This document shows positions 18,585 to 27,872 of a DNA stretch of 64,000 nucleotides, in pieces; position 1 is the first letter of the stretch; every line of letters starts with the position of its first letter. The stretch comes from an uncultured Ectothiorhodospiraceae bacterium (lineage in GTDB: Bacteria; Pseudomonadota; Gammaproteobacteria; UBA6429; Thiohalophilaceae), in assembly GCA_947258695.1 (NCBI GenBank), contig CAMYJG010000015.1:12956-76955 (forward strand). The letters run 5' to 3'. The notes under the pieces were generated by a model. That model saw nothing but the letters and a program-made list of their open reading frames with translations. It had not been told where the DNA came from and searched no databases. A program made the position numbers and the translations under genes.

Positions 18585-20057
18585 ATGACTAGCGCGACAA
18601 AAGCAAACCGGGAATCTCTGCGTAAGCAATTACATCAGGTTTTACCGAAAACATCGATACTTGAAACAGAGGAAGAAACACATCCCTATGAATGCGATGG
18701 TTTAACCGCCTATCAACAAAAACCATGGATCGTTGTTTTACCTGAAACGATTGAACAAGTACAAAACATATTAATCCTATGCTACAACGAAGGCGTACCT
18801 GTTGTCGCACGTGGTGCAGGAACCGGGCTTTCTGGTGGCGCTTTACCATTGGCAAATGGTGTTCTACTAAGCCTGGCCAAGTTTAATAGCATTTTGAATA
18901 TTAATCCCGCTAATAGAAGCGCAGTTGTTCAACCGGGTGTGCGTAACCTTGCTATCTCACAGGCAGCAGAAGAATTTAATTTATATTACGCCCCGGATCC
19001 GTCTTCGCAAATCGCCTGTACTATTGGTGGAAACGTGGCAGAAAATGCCGGTGGTGTGCATTGTCTGAAATATGGCTTAACGGTACACAATATATTACAA
19101 CTTAAGATCGTCACGATGGATGGAGAACTTATCAGCATTGGTAGCCAGGCTTTAGATACTCCCGGTTATGATTTATTGGCTTTAATGACTGGCTCAGAAG
19201 GCATGCTTGGTGTGATTGTCGAAGTGACGGTTAAGCTTTTACCCCGGCCTGAGCAGGCACAGGTGATACTTGCCGCGTTTGATAATGTAGTTAAAGCAGG
19301 AGAAGCTGTCGGTGCGATCATTGCTGAAGGTATTATTCCTGCAGGTTTGGAAATGATGGATAACCCGGCTATCCGTGCAGCAGAAGATTATGCACACGCA
19401 GATTACCCGGTTGATGCAGAAGCGATTCTGCTGTGTGAACTCGATGGCAGCCATGAAGAAGTCAATGAACAAATTACGCTGGTTGAAAACTTACTCACTA
19501 AAAAAGGCGCCGTCAGTTTACGCACATCATGCAATGAAGCGGAAAGATTAAAAATATGGCTGGGCAGGAAGTCTGCTTTTCCTGCGGTAGGACGTATTTC
19601 ACCTGATTATTACTGCATGGACGGCACTATTCCTAGAAAGCAATTACCTTTTATATTAAAGAAGATCAGTGAACTATCTGCCGAGTATGGTTTATTGGTC
19701 GCAAATGTTTTTCATGCGGGTGATGGTAATTTACACCCTCTCATTCTCTACGATGCCAACATTAAAGGAGAATTAGAACGAACAGAAGAGTTTGGTGGAA
19801 AAATACTAGAACTGTGTGTTGAAGCGGGCGGTACCATTACCGGAGAGCATGGTGTTGGTAAAGAAAAAATTGATCAAATGTGCGTGCAGTTTAAATCACT
19901 GGAACTTCAAATCTTTCACGACATTAAACATTCTTTTGATCCACAAGAATTATTAAACCCTGGGAAAGCCGTACCAAGTTTGCATCGTTGTGCTGAGCTT
20001 GGTGGTATGCATGTACATGATGGCTTATTGTCTCATCCTGAACTGGAACGTTTTTAA
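18585..20057 (+). CDS. glcD: Glycolate oxidase FAD subunit
   Basis: 490 residues. FAD_binding_4 domain with GVPVVARGAGTGLSGGALP and TIGGNVAENAGGVHCLKYG, then the FAD-oxidase C domain with NVFHAGDGNLHPLILYD and GGTITGEHGVGKEK. These are the GlcD signatures. The enzyme oxidises glycolate to glyoxylate and passes electrons through GlcF to the respiratory chain. It begins the glcDEF operon; glcE starts 2 bases after the stop. Possible lactate activity cannot be excluded by sequence, but the adjacent GlcE and GlcF make glycolate the likely substrate. Confidence 0.97.
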   Translation: MTSATKANRESLRKQLHQVLPKTSILETEEETHPYECDGLTAYQQKPWIVVLPETIEQVQNILILCYNEGVPVVARGAGTGLSGGALPLANGVLLSLAKFNSILNINPANRSAVVQPGVRNLAISQAAEEFNLYYAPDPSSQIACTIGGNVAENAGGVHCLKYGLTVHNILQLKIVTMDGELISIGSQALDTPGYDLLALMTGSEGMLGVIVEVTVKLLPRPEQAQVILAAFDNVVKAGEAVGAIIAEGIIPAGLEMMDNPAIRAAEDYAHADYPVDAEAILLCELDGSHEEVNEQITLVENLLTKKGAVSLRTSCNEAERLKIWLGRKSAFPAVGRISPDYYCMDGTIPRKQLPFILKKISELSAEYGLLVANVFHAGDGNLHPLILYDANIKGELERTEEFGGKILELCVEAGGTITGEHGVGKEKIDQMCVQFKSLELQIFHDIKHSFDPQELLNPGKAVPSLHRCAELGGMHVHDGLLSHPELERF

Positions 20058-20058
20058 A

Positions 20059-21129
20059 ATGTCGAGTAACCGAACCCAGGAATTACAGGATCGTATACGT
20101 GCAGCCGTCAATAACAAAAGCATGTTACAAATTGTTGGTGGCAACAGTAAACACTTTTACGGCAATACAACGTCACAAAGCGCTAAATCAGAAGTATTAG
20201 AGACACGCATTCACCAGGGTGTGGTTAGTTATGAACCCAGTGAGCTTGTGATCACTGCCCGGGCAGGTACACCTTTAAAAGAAATTGAAGTGCTGCTTGC
20301 AGAAAACAATCAAATGTTACCGTTTGAACCGCCTCACTATGGTGAGCATGCAACATTAGGTGGTGCCATTGCGACGGGGTTATCAGGATCGAGACGTCCT
20401 TTTACCGGCTCAGCACGTGACTTTGTATTAGGCGTCAGGATTATTAGCGGTAAAGGTGAGGTAATGTCATTTGGTGGCCAAGTGATGAAAAATGTTGCCG
20501 GCTATGATGTATCCCGCCTGATGGTAGGTGCTTTAGGAACATTAGGATTATTGTTAGAAGTTTCTATTAAAGTATTACCCCGGCCACAACAGGAAATAAC
20601 TCAGTGTATCGCCGTGTCCAGGCAGGAAGCACTGAAGACTATGCAAACCTTAAATCAAAGTTCACAACCTTTATCTGCCCTGGCTTATGAAGGTGAAAAA
20701 CTTTATGTCCGTTTAAGTGGTGCCGCAAGTGCAGTAACATCTGCTCAAAAAGAAGTGGGTGGTGAAACATTGATTCATGCCGATAACTTTTGGCAACAAC
20801 TTAATGAACAGAGCCACCCTTTTTTTGAATCAGACAAACCATTATGGCGCTTATCGGTTCCTTATGTTGCCGAGATAGATTCAAATGAACAACCATTTAT
20901 AGATTGGGCAGGCGCACTTTACTGGCTGCATAGCGATAAAAGTACCGAAGAGATACAACAGCTCGCCAGTGAACAAGGGGGAGCTGCTACCCTGTTTAAA
21001 ACACCGGATCAAAAACAGGAACGATTCGCACCACTACAAGCTAAAATAAAACAACTCCATGTCAATTTAAAAATGCGCTTTGATCCCTATGGCATTCTTA
21101 ACTTTGGTAGGTTGTATTCAGATTTATAA
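20059..21129 (+). CDS. glcE: Glycolate oxidase subunit GlcE
   Basis: 356 residues from ATG at 20059, 2 bases after glcD; an upstream in-frame start inside glcD is rejected. A shorter relative of GlcD with the FAD-binding features HATLGGAIATGLSGSRRP and GGQVMKNVAGYDVSRLMVG, and the C-terminal motif RFDPYGILNFGRLY. GlcE is needed for active glycolate oxidase and keeps an FAD-type fold. Confidence 0.95.
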   Translation: MSSNRTQELQDRIRAAVNNKSMLQIVGGNSKHFYGNTTSQSAKSEVLETRIHQGVVSYEPSELVITARAGTPLKEIEVLLAENNQMLPFEPPHYGEHATLGGAIATGLSGSRRPFTGSARDFVLGVRIISGKGEVMSFGGQVMKNVAGYDVSRLMVGALGTLGLLLEVSIKVLPRPQQEITQCIAVSRQEALKTMQTLNQSSQPLSALAYEGEKLYVRLSGAASAVTSAQKEVGGETLIHADNFWQQLNEQSHPFFESDKPLWRLSVPYVAEIDSNEQPFIDWAGALYWLHSDKSTEEIQQLASEQGGAATLFKTPDQKQERFAPLQAKIKQLHVNLKMRFDPYGILNFGRLYSDL

Positions 21130-21158
21130 ATACTGAATAGTGTAATTGATACCGCATA

Positions 21159-22367
21159 ATGCAAACTAAAATAACAAAAGAATTCTTACAATCTGAAAAC
21201 GGACAGCTCGCAGATAAAATATTGCGCAAGTGCGTACACTGCGGGTTTTGTACTGCTACCTGTCCAACTTACCAAATCTTAGGCGATGAATTAGATGGCC
21301 CACGCGGACGTATATATCAAATTAAACAAATGCTGGAAGGCTCAACTGTTACAAAAGAGACACTAGGGCATCTGGATCGCTGTTTAACCTGTCGTGCATG
21401 TGAAACGACCTGCCCTTCTGGTGTTGAATATGGTCATTTACTCGAGATTGGCCGTAAGGAAGTTGAAAAACGAGTTCCACGTCCTTTCGGGCAAAAAATT
21501 TTACGAAAAGCATTACTGAGTATTTTACCTTACCCCAAGCGCTTTAATTCTTTATTAAGCATAGGCAGATTTTTTCGTCCCGTTTTACCCTCACCATTAA
21601 AAAAACACATACCGATAAAATCGAGGCTTACTGAACCAGCCATAAGCCAACACCAGAGAAAAATGTTAATACTTGATGGTTGTGTGCAACCTTCTCTTTC
21701 ACCTGAAATAAACCAGGCGACGAAAAAAGTACTGGATGCTTTAAATATAGAAGTTATTTCATTTAGCGGTTGTTGTGGAGCGATTAACCAGCACTTATCT
21801 GACGAAGAAAATGCGCTTTATACTGTAAAAAACAATATTGATCGGTTAATAGTTGAGTTTAATAAAGGGATTGAAGGCATTGTGATGACTGCCAGTGGCT
21901 GTGGAGCCATGTTTAAAGAGTACCCTCATCTATTGCGAGATGATGACAACTATAAAGAAAAAGCTGAGCTGATCGCCAGTAAAACTTTTGATCTGACTGA
22001 AGTCATTAATCCGGTTGAACTCAATAATAAATTAGTCGCCAGTAACATGACTGTTGCTGTTCATACCCCTTGTACCTTGCAGCACGCTCAAAAATTACCG
22101 GCCAATATTGAGTCACTATTATCGGGCTGTGGTTATTCATTAAGTGTTACCAGGGACAAACATTTGTGTTGCGGATCTGCAGGGACTTATTCAATCACCC
22201 AGGGGGAATTGTCTAAAAAATTAAGAGAACAACGACTCCACGGGCTGATGGCAGGAAAACCAGAACTAATTGTTACCGCAAATATTGGTTGCCTGCATCA
22301 TCTAAATACTGGCAGTAGCGTACCGGTCCGCCACTGGATTGAAATGCTGGCACAAGATTTAAAATAA
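21159..22367 (+). CDS. glcF: Glycolate oxidase iron-sulfur subunit
   Basis: 402 residues. Two 4Fe-4S motifs, CVHCGFCTATCPTYQ (about 25-39) and CLTCRACETTCPSG (about 75-88), are followed by two CCG domains with FSGCCGAINQHLS and LCCGSAGTYSITQ. GlcF links the flavin subunits to the quinone pool. It starts 29 bases after glcE. The set glcDEF plus the glyoxylate aminotransferase at 40486 would give glycolate salvage to glycine. Confidence 0.97.
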   Translation: MQTKITKEFLQSENGQLADKILRKCVHCGFCTATCPTYQILGDELDGPRGRIYQIKQMLEGSTVTKETLGHLDRCLTCRACETTCPSGVEYGHLLEIGRKEVEKRVPRPFGQKILRKALLSILPYPKRFNSLLSIGRFFRPVLPSPLKKHIPIKSRLTEPAISQHQRKMLILDGCVQPSLSPEINQATKKVLDALNIEVISFSGCCGAINQHLSDEENALYTVKNNIDRLIVEFNKGIEGIVMTASGCGAMFKEYPHLLRDDDNYKEKAELIASKTFDLTEVINPVELNNKLVASNMTVAVHTPCTLQHAQKLPANIESLLSGCGYSLSVTRDKHLCCGSAGTYSITQGELSKKLREQRLHGLMAGKPELIVTANIGCLHHLNTGSSVPVRHWIEMLAQDLK

Positions 22368-22395
22368 CGGCATATAAAAATCAGCCCGGACTGTG

Positions 22396-22401
22396 TATAA
22401 T
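22396..22401 (+). promoter_or_regulatory. Possible -10 element
   Basis: A perfect TATAAT lies 28 bases after the glcF stop. The -35 region 17 bases upstream is poor (TATAAA). It could give the next gene its own transcript with a leader of about 30 bases. Confidence 0.35.
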
Positions 22402-22434
22402 GACAACTATCTACAGCAACACATCAAACTCCCT

Positions 22435-23136
22435 ATGACCATGAATTTCAGCCTAAACCCGGGCCCGCATGAGCGCCATTTAAAACGTCGTTTATTGAAC
22501 CCGTTATATCCACAACCCGAGAATGGGCTGACCCAGGCTGATATCGATAGTGCACAACAAAAAGATGAAGAAGATTTACTATCCTTCATGACATACTTTC
22601 AATCTGTGGTGCAACGAACAACTGAACTCGGTAATAGTAGCGAAAGTGATATTGTGCTGGAGCTCAAAGAACAACTAGACCAGTGTTATGCAACAAGCTG
22701 TGCCATGCCAGGTGATCACTCTAACTTAAAGATAGCTATTTCAAAACTAATCACCGCGATTATGGCTGCAATTCGAAAAGGTGCTGCCGGTGATCCCGTT
22801 GCATTAAAAAAACTCGATGAAGAAGAAGTTGCCAGAGAAATGCATAACCAATTGCATGAACGAAAACTCATCGCCGATTTAATGTTAGAAAACTCGCCAA
22901 TACTTGAACATGAATTAACGCCGACACTACTAAATGAAGAAGCCGATGACCTGAATGCGGCATTACAATTATTTAATTCAGAACAATTAAACTTGGTTGT
23001 TAAAGACGCGCAAAACTTACTGGAAAAACTGCGTCAGAATGGACATGAAATTCCACACGCATGGGAACGTTTTCAACAAATTAAAAACGCAGCTGAAGCT
23101 TTAACGAATAAAATGGATACCAACAATGTCAACTAA
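22435..23136 (+). CDS. Conserved-looking protein of unknown function before ycgL
   Basis: 233 residues from ATG 22435 (ATG 22441 and GTG 22393 are alternatives; the GTG would overlap the TATAAT just noted). Mostly helical and acidic, no membrane segment or signal. It begins MTMNFSLNPGPHERHLKRRL and holds a long central helix-rich region (about 95-175). I do not recognise a family. It overlaps ycgL by 11 bases, so the two are translated together. YcgL is often found beside RNase D in related bacteria, but this protein shows no RNase D motifs. Confidence 0.75.
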   Translation: MTMNFSLNPGPHERHLKRRLLNPLYPQPENGLTQADIDSAQQKDEEDLLSFMTYFQSVVQRTTELGNSSESDIVLELKEQLDQCYATSCAMPGDHSNLKIAISKLITAIMAAIRKGAAGDPVALKKLDEEEVAREMHNQLHERKLIADLMLENSPILEHELTPTLLNEEADDLNAALQLFNSEQLNLVVKDAQNLLEKLRQNGHEIPHAWERFQQIKNAAEALTNKMDTNNVN

Positions 23137-23437
23137 CAACAAAGAACTCGAGTGTGCGGTTTACAGAAGCTCATTAAAAGATGAGACCTATGTATTTTTG
23201 CCAACAACAACACCGCTATCAGACTTGCCTGAACAGCTAATAAAAATATTAGGCCAGGCTGAAATGGTTATGACATTAAACCTGAGCCCCGAAAAGAAAA
23301 TGGCTCGGGGTACAGCCGCTGAAATAATGAAAAGCATTGACGAACAAGGCTTTCACTTGCAACTGCCAGAGAACCCACAAATCAATGACAACCCGCTGGC
23401 CTATATGAATGAAAGGTTTCTTGATAAAAACTTATAG
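23126..23437 (+). CDS. YcgL domain protein
   Basis: 103 residues. CAVYRSSLKDETYVFLP, a conserved LP.L....G.AE.VM.L pattern (LGQAEMVMTLNL) and the C-terminal GFHLQLPENPQIND match the YcgL/DUF709 family. Its function is not established; it is a small cytoplasmic protein widespread in gammaproteobacteria. The start is inside the preceding gene. Confidence 0.93.
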   Translation: MSTNNKELECAVYRSSLKDETYVFLPTTTPLSDLPEQLIKILGQAEMVMTLNLSPEKKMARGTAAEIMKSIDEQGFHLQLPENPQINDNPLAYMNERFLDKNL

Positions 23438-23492
23438 ATAACTTAGCAATTTGCTAAAACTATCTATTCGTTTATTCACTTTAATGTATTGG

Positions 23493-23804
23493 CTATTTTC
23501 CACCACCTAAACACGGTGGTGACATAGGTGCACCGCCTGATGTTTCTTGCCATTCTTCTTCAGTGTATGTATGAATTGCTAAAGCATGAATGACATCCTT
23601 TAATTCTTCTGCGAGTGTGGCATTTATCATACGATGACGTGCCAATAAGTTTTTTCCGGCAAAAGCAGGTGAAACTACCACAACTTTAAAATGTGACTCT
23701 GAGCCTTCAGGTACATTATGATTACTGCTTTCGTTAATCACTTCTAAATGCAATGGTTTAAAATCATTTGCTAGTTTTTCTTCGATTGTTGCTTGTACTG
23801 ACAT
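23493..23804 (-). CDS. bolA: BolA family protein
   Basis: 103 residues. The class II KH-like fold of BolA is seen in [40 protein letters not shown] (invariant His plus Arg) and [14 protein letters not shown]. BolA proteins bind a 2Fe-2S cluster with monothiol glutaredoxin. The C-terminal tail has an extra Cys in SPPCLGGGK. It starts 9 bases after the Lon-like protease stop and is probably in one operon with it. Confidence 0.93.
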   Translation of the reverse strand: MSVQATIEEKLANDFKPLHLEVINESSNHNVPEGSESHFKVVVVSPAFAGKNLLARHRMINATLAEELKDVIHALAIHTYTEEEWQETSGGAPMSPPCLGGGK

Positions 23805-23813
23805 AATATTTTC

Positions 23814-26252
23814 TCACTTATCCTTTTTTGAATCTTTATCTTCTTCATGATGCTCATGATCATCTTTATGATGATCTTCATGCTTTAACTCTGCCATTTC
23901 GAGCAAACGTTTCTCAACTTTATAATTTACTGAACCTTCAGAAAATTCACCTAATTCATTTCTTTCACCCGCAGGTAGTCCTGTTAACAGTGATATGGCT
24001 TGATCGACCGATGTAACCGGGTATAAGTTGAATTGTCCCTGCTCAATGGCATCAATCACATCATCTCGTAAGATTAAGTGATTAATATTTGCTTCAGGCA
24101 TTATCACTGCCTGTTCACCAGTTAATCCCTGCAACTTACAGATATCAAAAAAACCTTCAATTTTTTCATTAATTCCGCCAATTGCCTGAACATTACCATG
24201 TTGATCAGCTGAGCCAGTAATTGCAAAAGATTGTTTTATCGGTAATTTAGAGATGGCTGACACAAGTGCACATAATTCTCCGACTGTGGCACTATCACCA
24301 TCAACGTTACCGTATGATTGTTCAAATACCAGGCTTGCAGCTAATGATAATGGTTTACCCGTTGCGTAATGTCCTCCCAGGTATGAAGATAAAATTAACA
24401 CGCCTTTGGAATGCAGAGCCCCACCGAGTTCGACTTCTCTTTCTATATCAATAATATCACCATCACCAATACGAACAGTTGCGGTAATGCGAGCGGGTTG
24501 TGCATATTCTATACGGCCTGTTTCAATCACAAATAAGCCATTAACTGTTGCAACTTTCTCGCCGCTAACATCAATAAGGATTGTGCCTTTGTTTATTTCA
24601 TCATAAAGCCGATCACGGCTACGATCTGCACGATAAACTTGTTTATCTATCGCATTCTGAACATCACTTTTTTCAACCAGTGATTTAGATTTATTTGCTT
24701 TTTTAGCCCAGTGAGCAGATTCAACAAGGAGATCCAGCATACTGTGCATATGAGCTGAAATCTGAGTGGTATCTTCAATCTGGCGCATCCCATATTCAAT
24801 CACGCGTTTAACGGCATCCTGATCAAATGCAGCCAGTTTATTTTTTCTGATTAAAGTAGCAATAACCTGCGCATACTGATTGAGTGATTCTTTAGTGCAG
24901 TCAATACTTTCTGAGAAATCGACTTCAACTTTAAATAACTCAGAAAATTCGGGATCCTCATCTTCTAACATATAATATAAAGCACGGTTGCCAACCAGGA
25001 TAACTTTTATATCAAGTGGAATCGGTTCAGGTTCCAGTGAGACTATATTCTGTATGCCGACGGCATCACCTAAAGATTGAATATTAATTTCCTTTGCAAC
25101 CAGTACTCTTTTCAACGCTTCCCATGAATACGGCTGACTCAGTAATTTATGTGCATCAATAATTAAGTAACCACCATTCGCCTTGTGTAACGCTCCAGAT
25201 TTAATAAAACGATAATCGGTTACCTGCGAACCCATTTGTGATACGTATTCAACACGTCCCAGTAAATTCTGGTACATCGGGTTATCTTCAAAAACTATCG
25301 GTGCAGTATTGTTATTTTTATTATCAACGATAAGGTTTATTTCATAATGCTGGAATCCATAATAATCTTCTGTTGATTCATAACCTGTTTCGACATGTTC
25401 CGGTTCGTGAAATTCATCAAGTCCATTAATCACATCTTCCTGAACATCCATTAAATAATTGGTAATGGCTTTAATTTCGTTATACTTGGCCTTTACTTCT
25501 TCAATCAGGTGAGCCGCTGCAAACATACCAACATCACGGTTGATTTCATTAATCTTATCCCGTGCTTCTTTTTGCCATTGATTACGTAAACGAATTAAAT
25601 TATTTAAGCTGTCTTCCAGATCAGAGATAACCTTATCAAAATGCTTTTTCTCTTTAGCTGACAGTTTTTCATATTCTTCCGGGCTTAATTTTTTTCCATC
25701 CTTAGCAGGTGCAAAAGTCAGTTCTTCCTCACTACGTAAAAAGATAACATCATGTTGCTTTGATTCTTCCGCTAAGTTATTAAACGCGGCGTGGGTTTTT
25801 TCTTGTAATGAATTCCGTACTTCCTGCTGACGGGTATAATACTGCTCGCTCTCAAATGCACTGGGAATAGCTGTTTGCAAATCCTTCACCAGCTGTCGCA
25901 TATCATCGCGAAATTCCCGTCCCTGGCCTGCCACTAACTTAATCGCTTTAGGTTTTTGTGGGTCATCAAAATTAAAAACATAACACCAATCATCTGCCAC
26001 ATTTTCTTCTGCTGAAACTTCATCGAGAAACCGCTTAAGCAGGGTATGCTTGCCCAGACCAGTAGAACCCATCAGGAACATATTGTAACCAGGACGCTTC
26101 ATTTCTACCGCAAATGATAATGCTTCGGTAGCTCGCTCCTGACCAACCATTCCTGCAAAATCAGCAAGATCATCTGTCGTTTTAAATGTGAATTCTGCTT
26201 TTTCACAAAATGCGCGTAATTGCTCAGGCTTTAATACTTTGATCTGGGTCAT
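23814..26252 (-). CDS. Lon-like ATP-dependent protease (LonB/YcbZ-type)
   Basis: 812 residues. An N-terminal AAA part with Walker A MGSTGLGKHTL (about 61-71), a long coiled-coil insert (about 150-270), a LonB-like AAA module with GGYLIIDAHKLL and the S16 protease domain. The catalytic Ser sits in NVDGDSATVGELCALV (about residue 652), the Lys in IGGINEKIEGFFDICK (about 695). The tail is a His/Asp/Lys-rich stretch (HEDHHKDDHEHHEEDKDSKK). Soluble relative of bacterial Lon with unknown substrates. It is divergent from rrf2 with a 277-base gap. Confidence 0.93.
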   Translation of the reverse strand: MTQIKVLKPEQLRAFCEKAEFTFKTTDDLADFAGMVGQERATEALSFAVEMKRPGYNMFLMGSTGLGKHTLLKRFLDEVSAEENVADDWCYVFNFDDPQKPKAIKLVAGQGREFRDDMRQLVKDLQTAIPSAFESEQYYTRQQEVRNSLQEKTHAAFNNLAEESKQHDVIFLRSEEELTFAPAKDGKKLSPEEYEKLSAKEKKHFDKVISDLEDSLNNLIRLRNQWQKEARDKINEINRDVGMFAAAHLIEEVKAKYNEIKAITNYLMDVQEDVINGLDEFHEPEHVETGYESTEDYYGFQHYEINLIVDNKNNNTAPIVFEDNPMYQNLLGRVEYVSQMGSQVTDYRFIKSGALHKANGGYLIIDAHKLLSQPYSWEALKRVLVAKEINIQSLGDAVGIQNIVSLEPEPIPLDIKVILVGNRALYYMLEDEDPEFSELFKVEVDFSESIDCTKESLNQYAQVIATLIRKNKLAAFDQDAVKRVIEYGMRQIEDTTQISAHMHSMLDLLVESAHWAKKANKSKSLVEKSDVQNAIDKQVYRADRSRDRLYDEINKGTILIDVSGEKVATVNGLFVIETGRIEYAQPARITATVRIGDGDIIDIEREVELGGALHSKGVLILSSYLGGHYATGKPLSLAASLVFEQSYGNVDGDSATVGELCALVSAISKLPIKQSFAITGSADQHGNVQAIGGINEKIEGFFDICKLQGLTGEQAVIMPEANINHLILRDDVIDAIEQGQFNLYPVTSVDQAISLLTGLPAGERNELGEFSEGSVNYKVEKRLLEMAELKHEDHHKDDHEHHEEDKDSKKDK

Positions 26253-26378
26253 ATTTTTATAGTTTTAATGTGACAATTAGTGGGTTTAGCGGTTATTATA
26301 AATTAAAGTAGTACTTGCAAGCGAGTAAGCAATTACCCGCATAACAACTGCATAATTTATTGATATAATTACAAATTT

Positions 26379-26400
26379 ATTGTTTAGGCTATAGAACAAC
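26379..26400 (+). promoter_or_regulatory. Operator-like repeat, copy 1
   Basis: ATTGTTTAGG followed by CTATAGAACAAC; an imperfect inverted repeat TTGTT..AACAA. It repeats at 26494-26514, so two sites flank the presumed promoter of the Rrf2-family gene. Confidence 0.4.
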
Positions 26401-26493
26401 ACAATGTCTGAGTAATTCACTTAGAATTAACAATTGTTCACATAAACCATATTGTCATTGTGTCTTTAAGGTTCTAACTTTAGTCCACGAATA

Positions 26494-26514
26494 ATTGTTT
26501 AGGGAAAAAACAAC
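26494..26514 (+). promoter_or_regulatory. Operator-like repeat, copy 2
   Basis: ATTGTTTAGG followed by GAAAAAACAAC, the second copy of the TTGTT..AACAA repeat, ending 15 bases before the Rrf2 start codon and just before its AAAGGGG Shine-Dalgarno. Confidence 0.4.
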
Positions 26515-26529
26515 AAAGGGGCAACACCA

Positions 26530-26979
26530 ATGAAACTATCTTCACGCGCACATTACGCGATAAAAACAGTATTAGAATTATCAACTCACGTCGACGAACC
26601 CGTTACCCTGGCACATCTTGCCCAGGCACAAAATATCTCCATTTCTTACCTGGAGCAAATTTTTGCTTTATTACGCAAATGTGACATAGTCAAAAGTGCA
26701 CGGGGTCCAGGTGGTGGCTATATGCTGAATAAACCACTAAGCGAAATTTCGATTGCTTCAATCGTAAAAGCTGTTGATAAAGCGACTGTCAAAGAAACCA
26801 GCATGGAACCAGACTTTAACAATACTGACAGCCACACACTTTGGTTACGTTTACTGGAATTAATCGGTGGCTACCTCGACAGCATCAGCCTGGCTGAACT
26901 GCATTCGCTTTACACTACACCTGACGCTTCTTCATCAAAAATTGAAACTGAAAAAGAAGATTCTTACCAGGTAGCATAA
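26530..26979 (+). CDS. Rrf2 family regulator without Fe-S cysteines
   Basis: 149 residues. The winged-helix N-terminus MKLSSRAHYAIKTVLEL, ISISYLEQIFALLRK and SARGPGGGYML are close to IscR. The three cysteines that hold the 2Fe-2S cluster in IscR (spacing C-x5-C-x5-C) are absent; the only Cys is residue 51, next to the recognition region. The C-terminus is a short acidic tail. Either an apo-form regulator or one that senses something other than a cluster. No isc genes follow. It has its own terminator. Confidence 0.93.
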   Translation: MKLSSRAHYAIKTVLELSTHVDEPVTLAHLAQAQNISISYLEQIFALLRKCDIVKSARGPGGGYMLNKPLSEISIASIVKAVDKATVKETSMEPDFNNTDSHTLWLRLLELIGGYLDSISLAELHSLYTTPDASSSKIETEKEDSYQVA

Positions 26980-27013
26980 GCAAGATTAGAATATTAGATA
27001 ACTCTTAATCTAT

Positions 27014-27050
27014 AAAAAAACGGGAATACTTTTGTATTCCCGTTTTTTTT
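27014..27050 (+). terminator. Intrinsic terminator of the Rrf2 gene
   Basis: Perfect stem ACGGGAATAC/GTATTCCCGT with a TTTT loop, preceded by A7 and followed by T8; would act in both directions. Confidence 0.92.
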
Positions 27051-27098
27051 ATGTCCAAAATATTAATTTGACATCAAGCATCTGACGAGAAATCTAAC

Positions 27099-27127
27099 TT
27101 GACAGATGACTACTCGCGCCCTATTTT
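27099..27127 (+). promoter_or_regulatory. Strong sigma-70-type promoter
   Basis: TTGACA (27099-27104), 17 bases, TATTTT (27122-27127). Expected start near 27134. The next thing downstream is the 24-codon ORF and its hairpin, so this is probably the promoter of that short unit. Confidence 0.65.
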
Positions 27128-27255
27128 AGATGACTTGCGCAAAATACCGCTAACAGGAAGGCAATATTAGAGCACGGATTCCAATTTTGTGACTTGTTTC
27201 CCAGCAATATAAGGGAATATTAATAATAATAATTATTCAATAAAGGGACACAATC

Positions 27256-27330
27256 ATGCACTTAACATTACCCCACTTAGTCATGATCACCGCTGCTTTG
27301 CTGATAGCACACAGTTTGATCTGGTCTTAA
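27256..27330 (+). CDS. Putative 24-residue membrane peptide
   Basis: ATG 27256 to TAA 27330. AAAGGGA at 27242-27248 is spaced 7 bases from the ATG, better than many genes here. The peptide MHLTLPHLVMITAALLIAHS plus LIWS is a single hydrophobic helix with two His near the N-terminus and one in the helix. It lies in a complete unit: consensus promoter at 27099, about 120 bases of leader, ORF, hairpin at 27338. No family recognised. The alternative is a small RNA whose leader only happens to hold an ORF. Confidence 0.5.
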   Translation: MHLTLPHLVMITAALLIAHSLIWS

Positions 27331-27337
27331 AAATCTA

Positions 27338-27366
27338 TTCACATCGACATTCAGTGTCGGTGTGAA
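27338..27366 (+). terminator. Hairpin after the 24-codon ORF
   Basis: Stem TTCACATCGACA/TGTCGGTGTGAA (12 pairs, one T-G) with a TTCAG loop, followed by ATAATTTATTTATT. The U-run is weak, so termination may be partial. Confidence 0.6.
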
Positions 27367-27474
27367 ATAATTTATTTATTAAAACTTAACTATATAATTA
27401 AATTCTAAAAATATTCTATCTTTAGCCGCTAATCTTATTCTGTTTTATCTCTCCGTTCGTTTTGAAATTGTTGT

Positions 27475-27744
27475 ATGAATAACTCTTTGACTTTATTGAT
27501 CCAGAATAATTCATCAAATATTGCTGTATGCAAGAAAAACTATGGCACAGCACAGCTAACCGTGCTAATCGAAGAGCCCGTCACATTATTAGTTGCGCTA
27601 TTCGCAACACGCACTACCCTGGCAGTTAAGTTGGCATCACGTAATATGATTCGAGATAAATCTGAAATTGAAGTAGCATCTTTTGATACCACATCATTAA
27701 TTGCATGCACCGTATATTTAAAATGGGCAATTCATTTTCGCTAA
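27475..27744 (+). CDS. Doubtful ORF of 89 residues
   Basis: Open frame MNNSLTLLIQNNSSNIAVC... in the gap after the small-peptide unit. It has no Shine-Dalgarno, no recognised domain and no promoter I can point to. It has a hydrophobic middle (VTLLVALFATRTTLAVKLA). The rest of the gap from 27367 to 27872 shows nothing else I can support. May be chance or a gene remnant. Confidence 0.22.
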   Translation: MNNSLTLLIQNNSSNIAVCKKNYGTAQLTVLIEEPVTLLVALFATRTTLAVKLASRNMIRDKSEIEVASFDTTSLIACTVYLKWAIHFR

Positions 27745-27872
27745 TACGCTCGATTCAGTTATCCTGATTTTCAGATATAAATACTATGTAGTAGTTCGAT
27801 TCTTATTGATGATATAAATAAGATAATGGGCAGATTACTTGGTTTCTTTAACAAACACTGTCATGCAGGAAA

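Noticed and set aside
27780-27830. tRNA-like TTCGATTC segment
   Set aside because: No acceptor or anticodon stems around it. I saw no tRNA or rRNA gene anywhere in the window.
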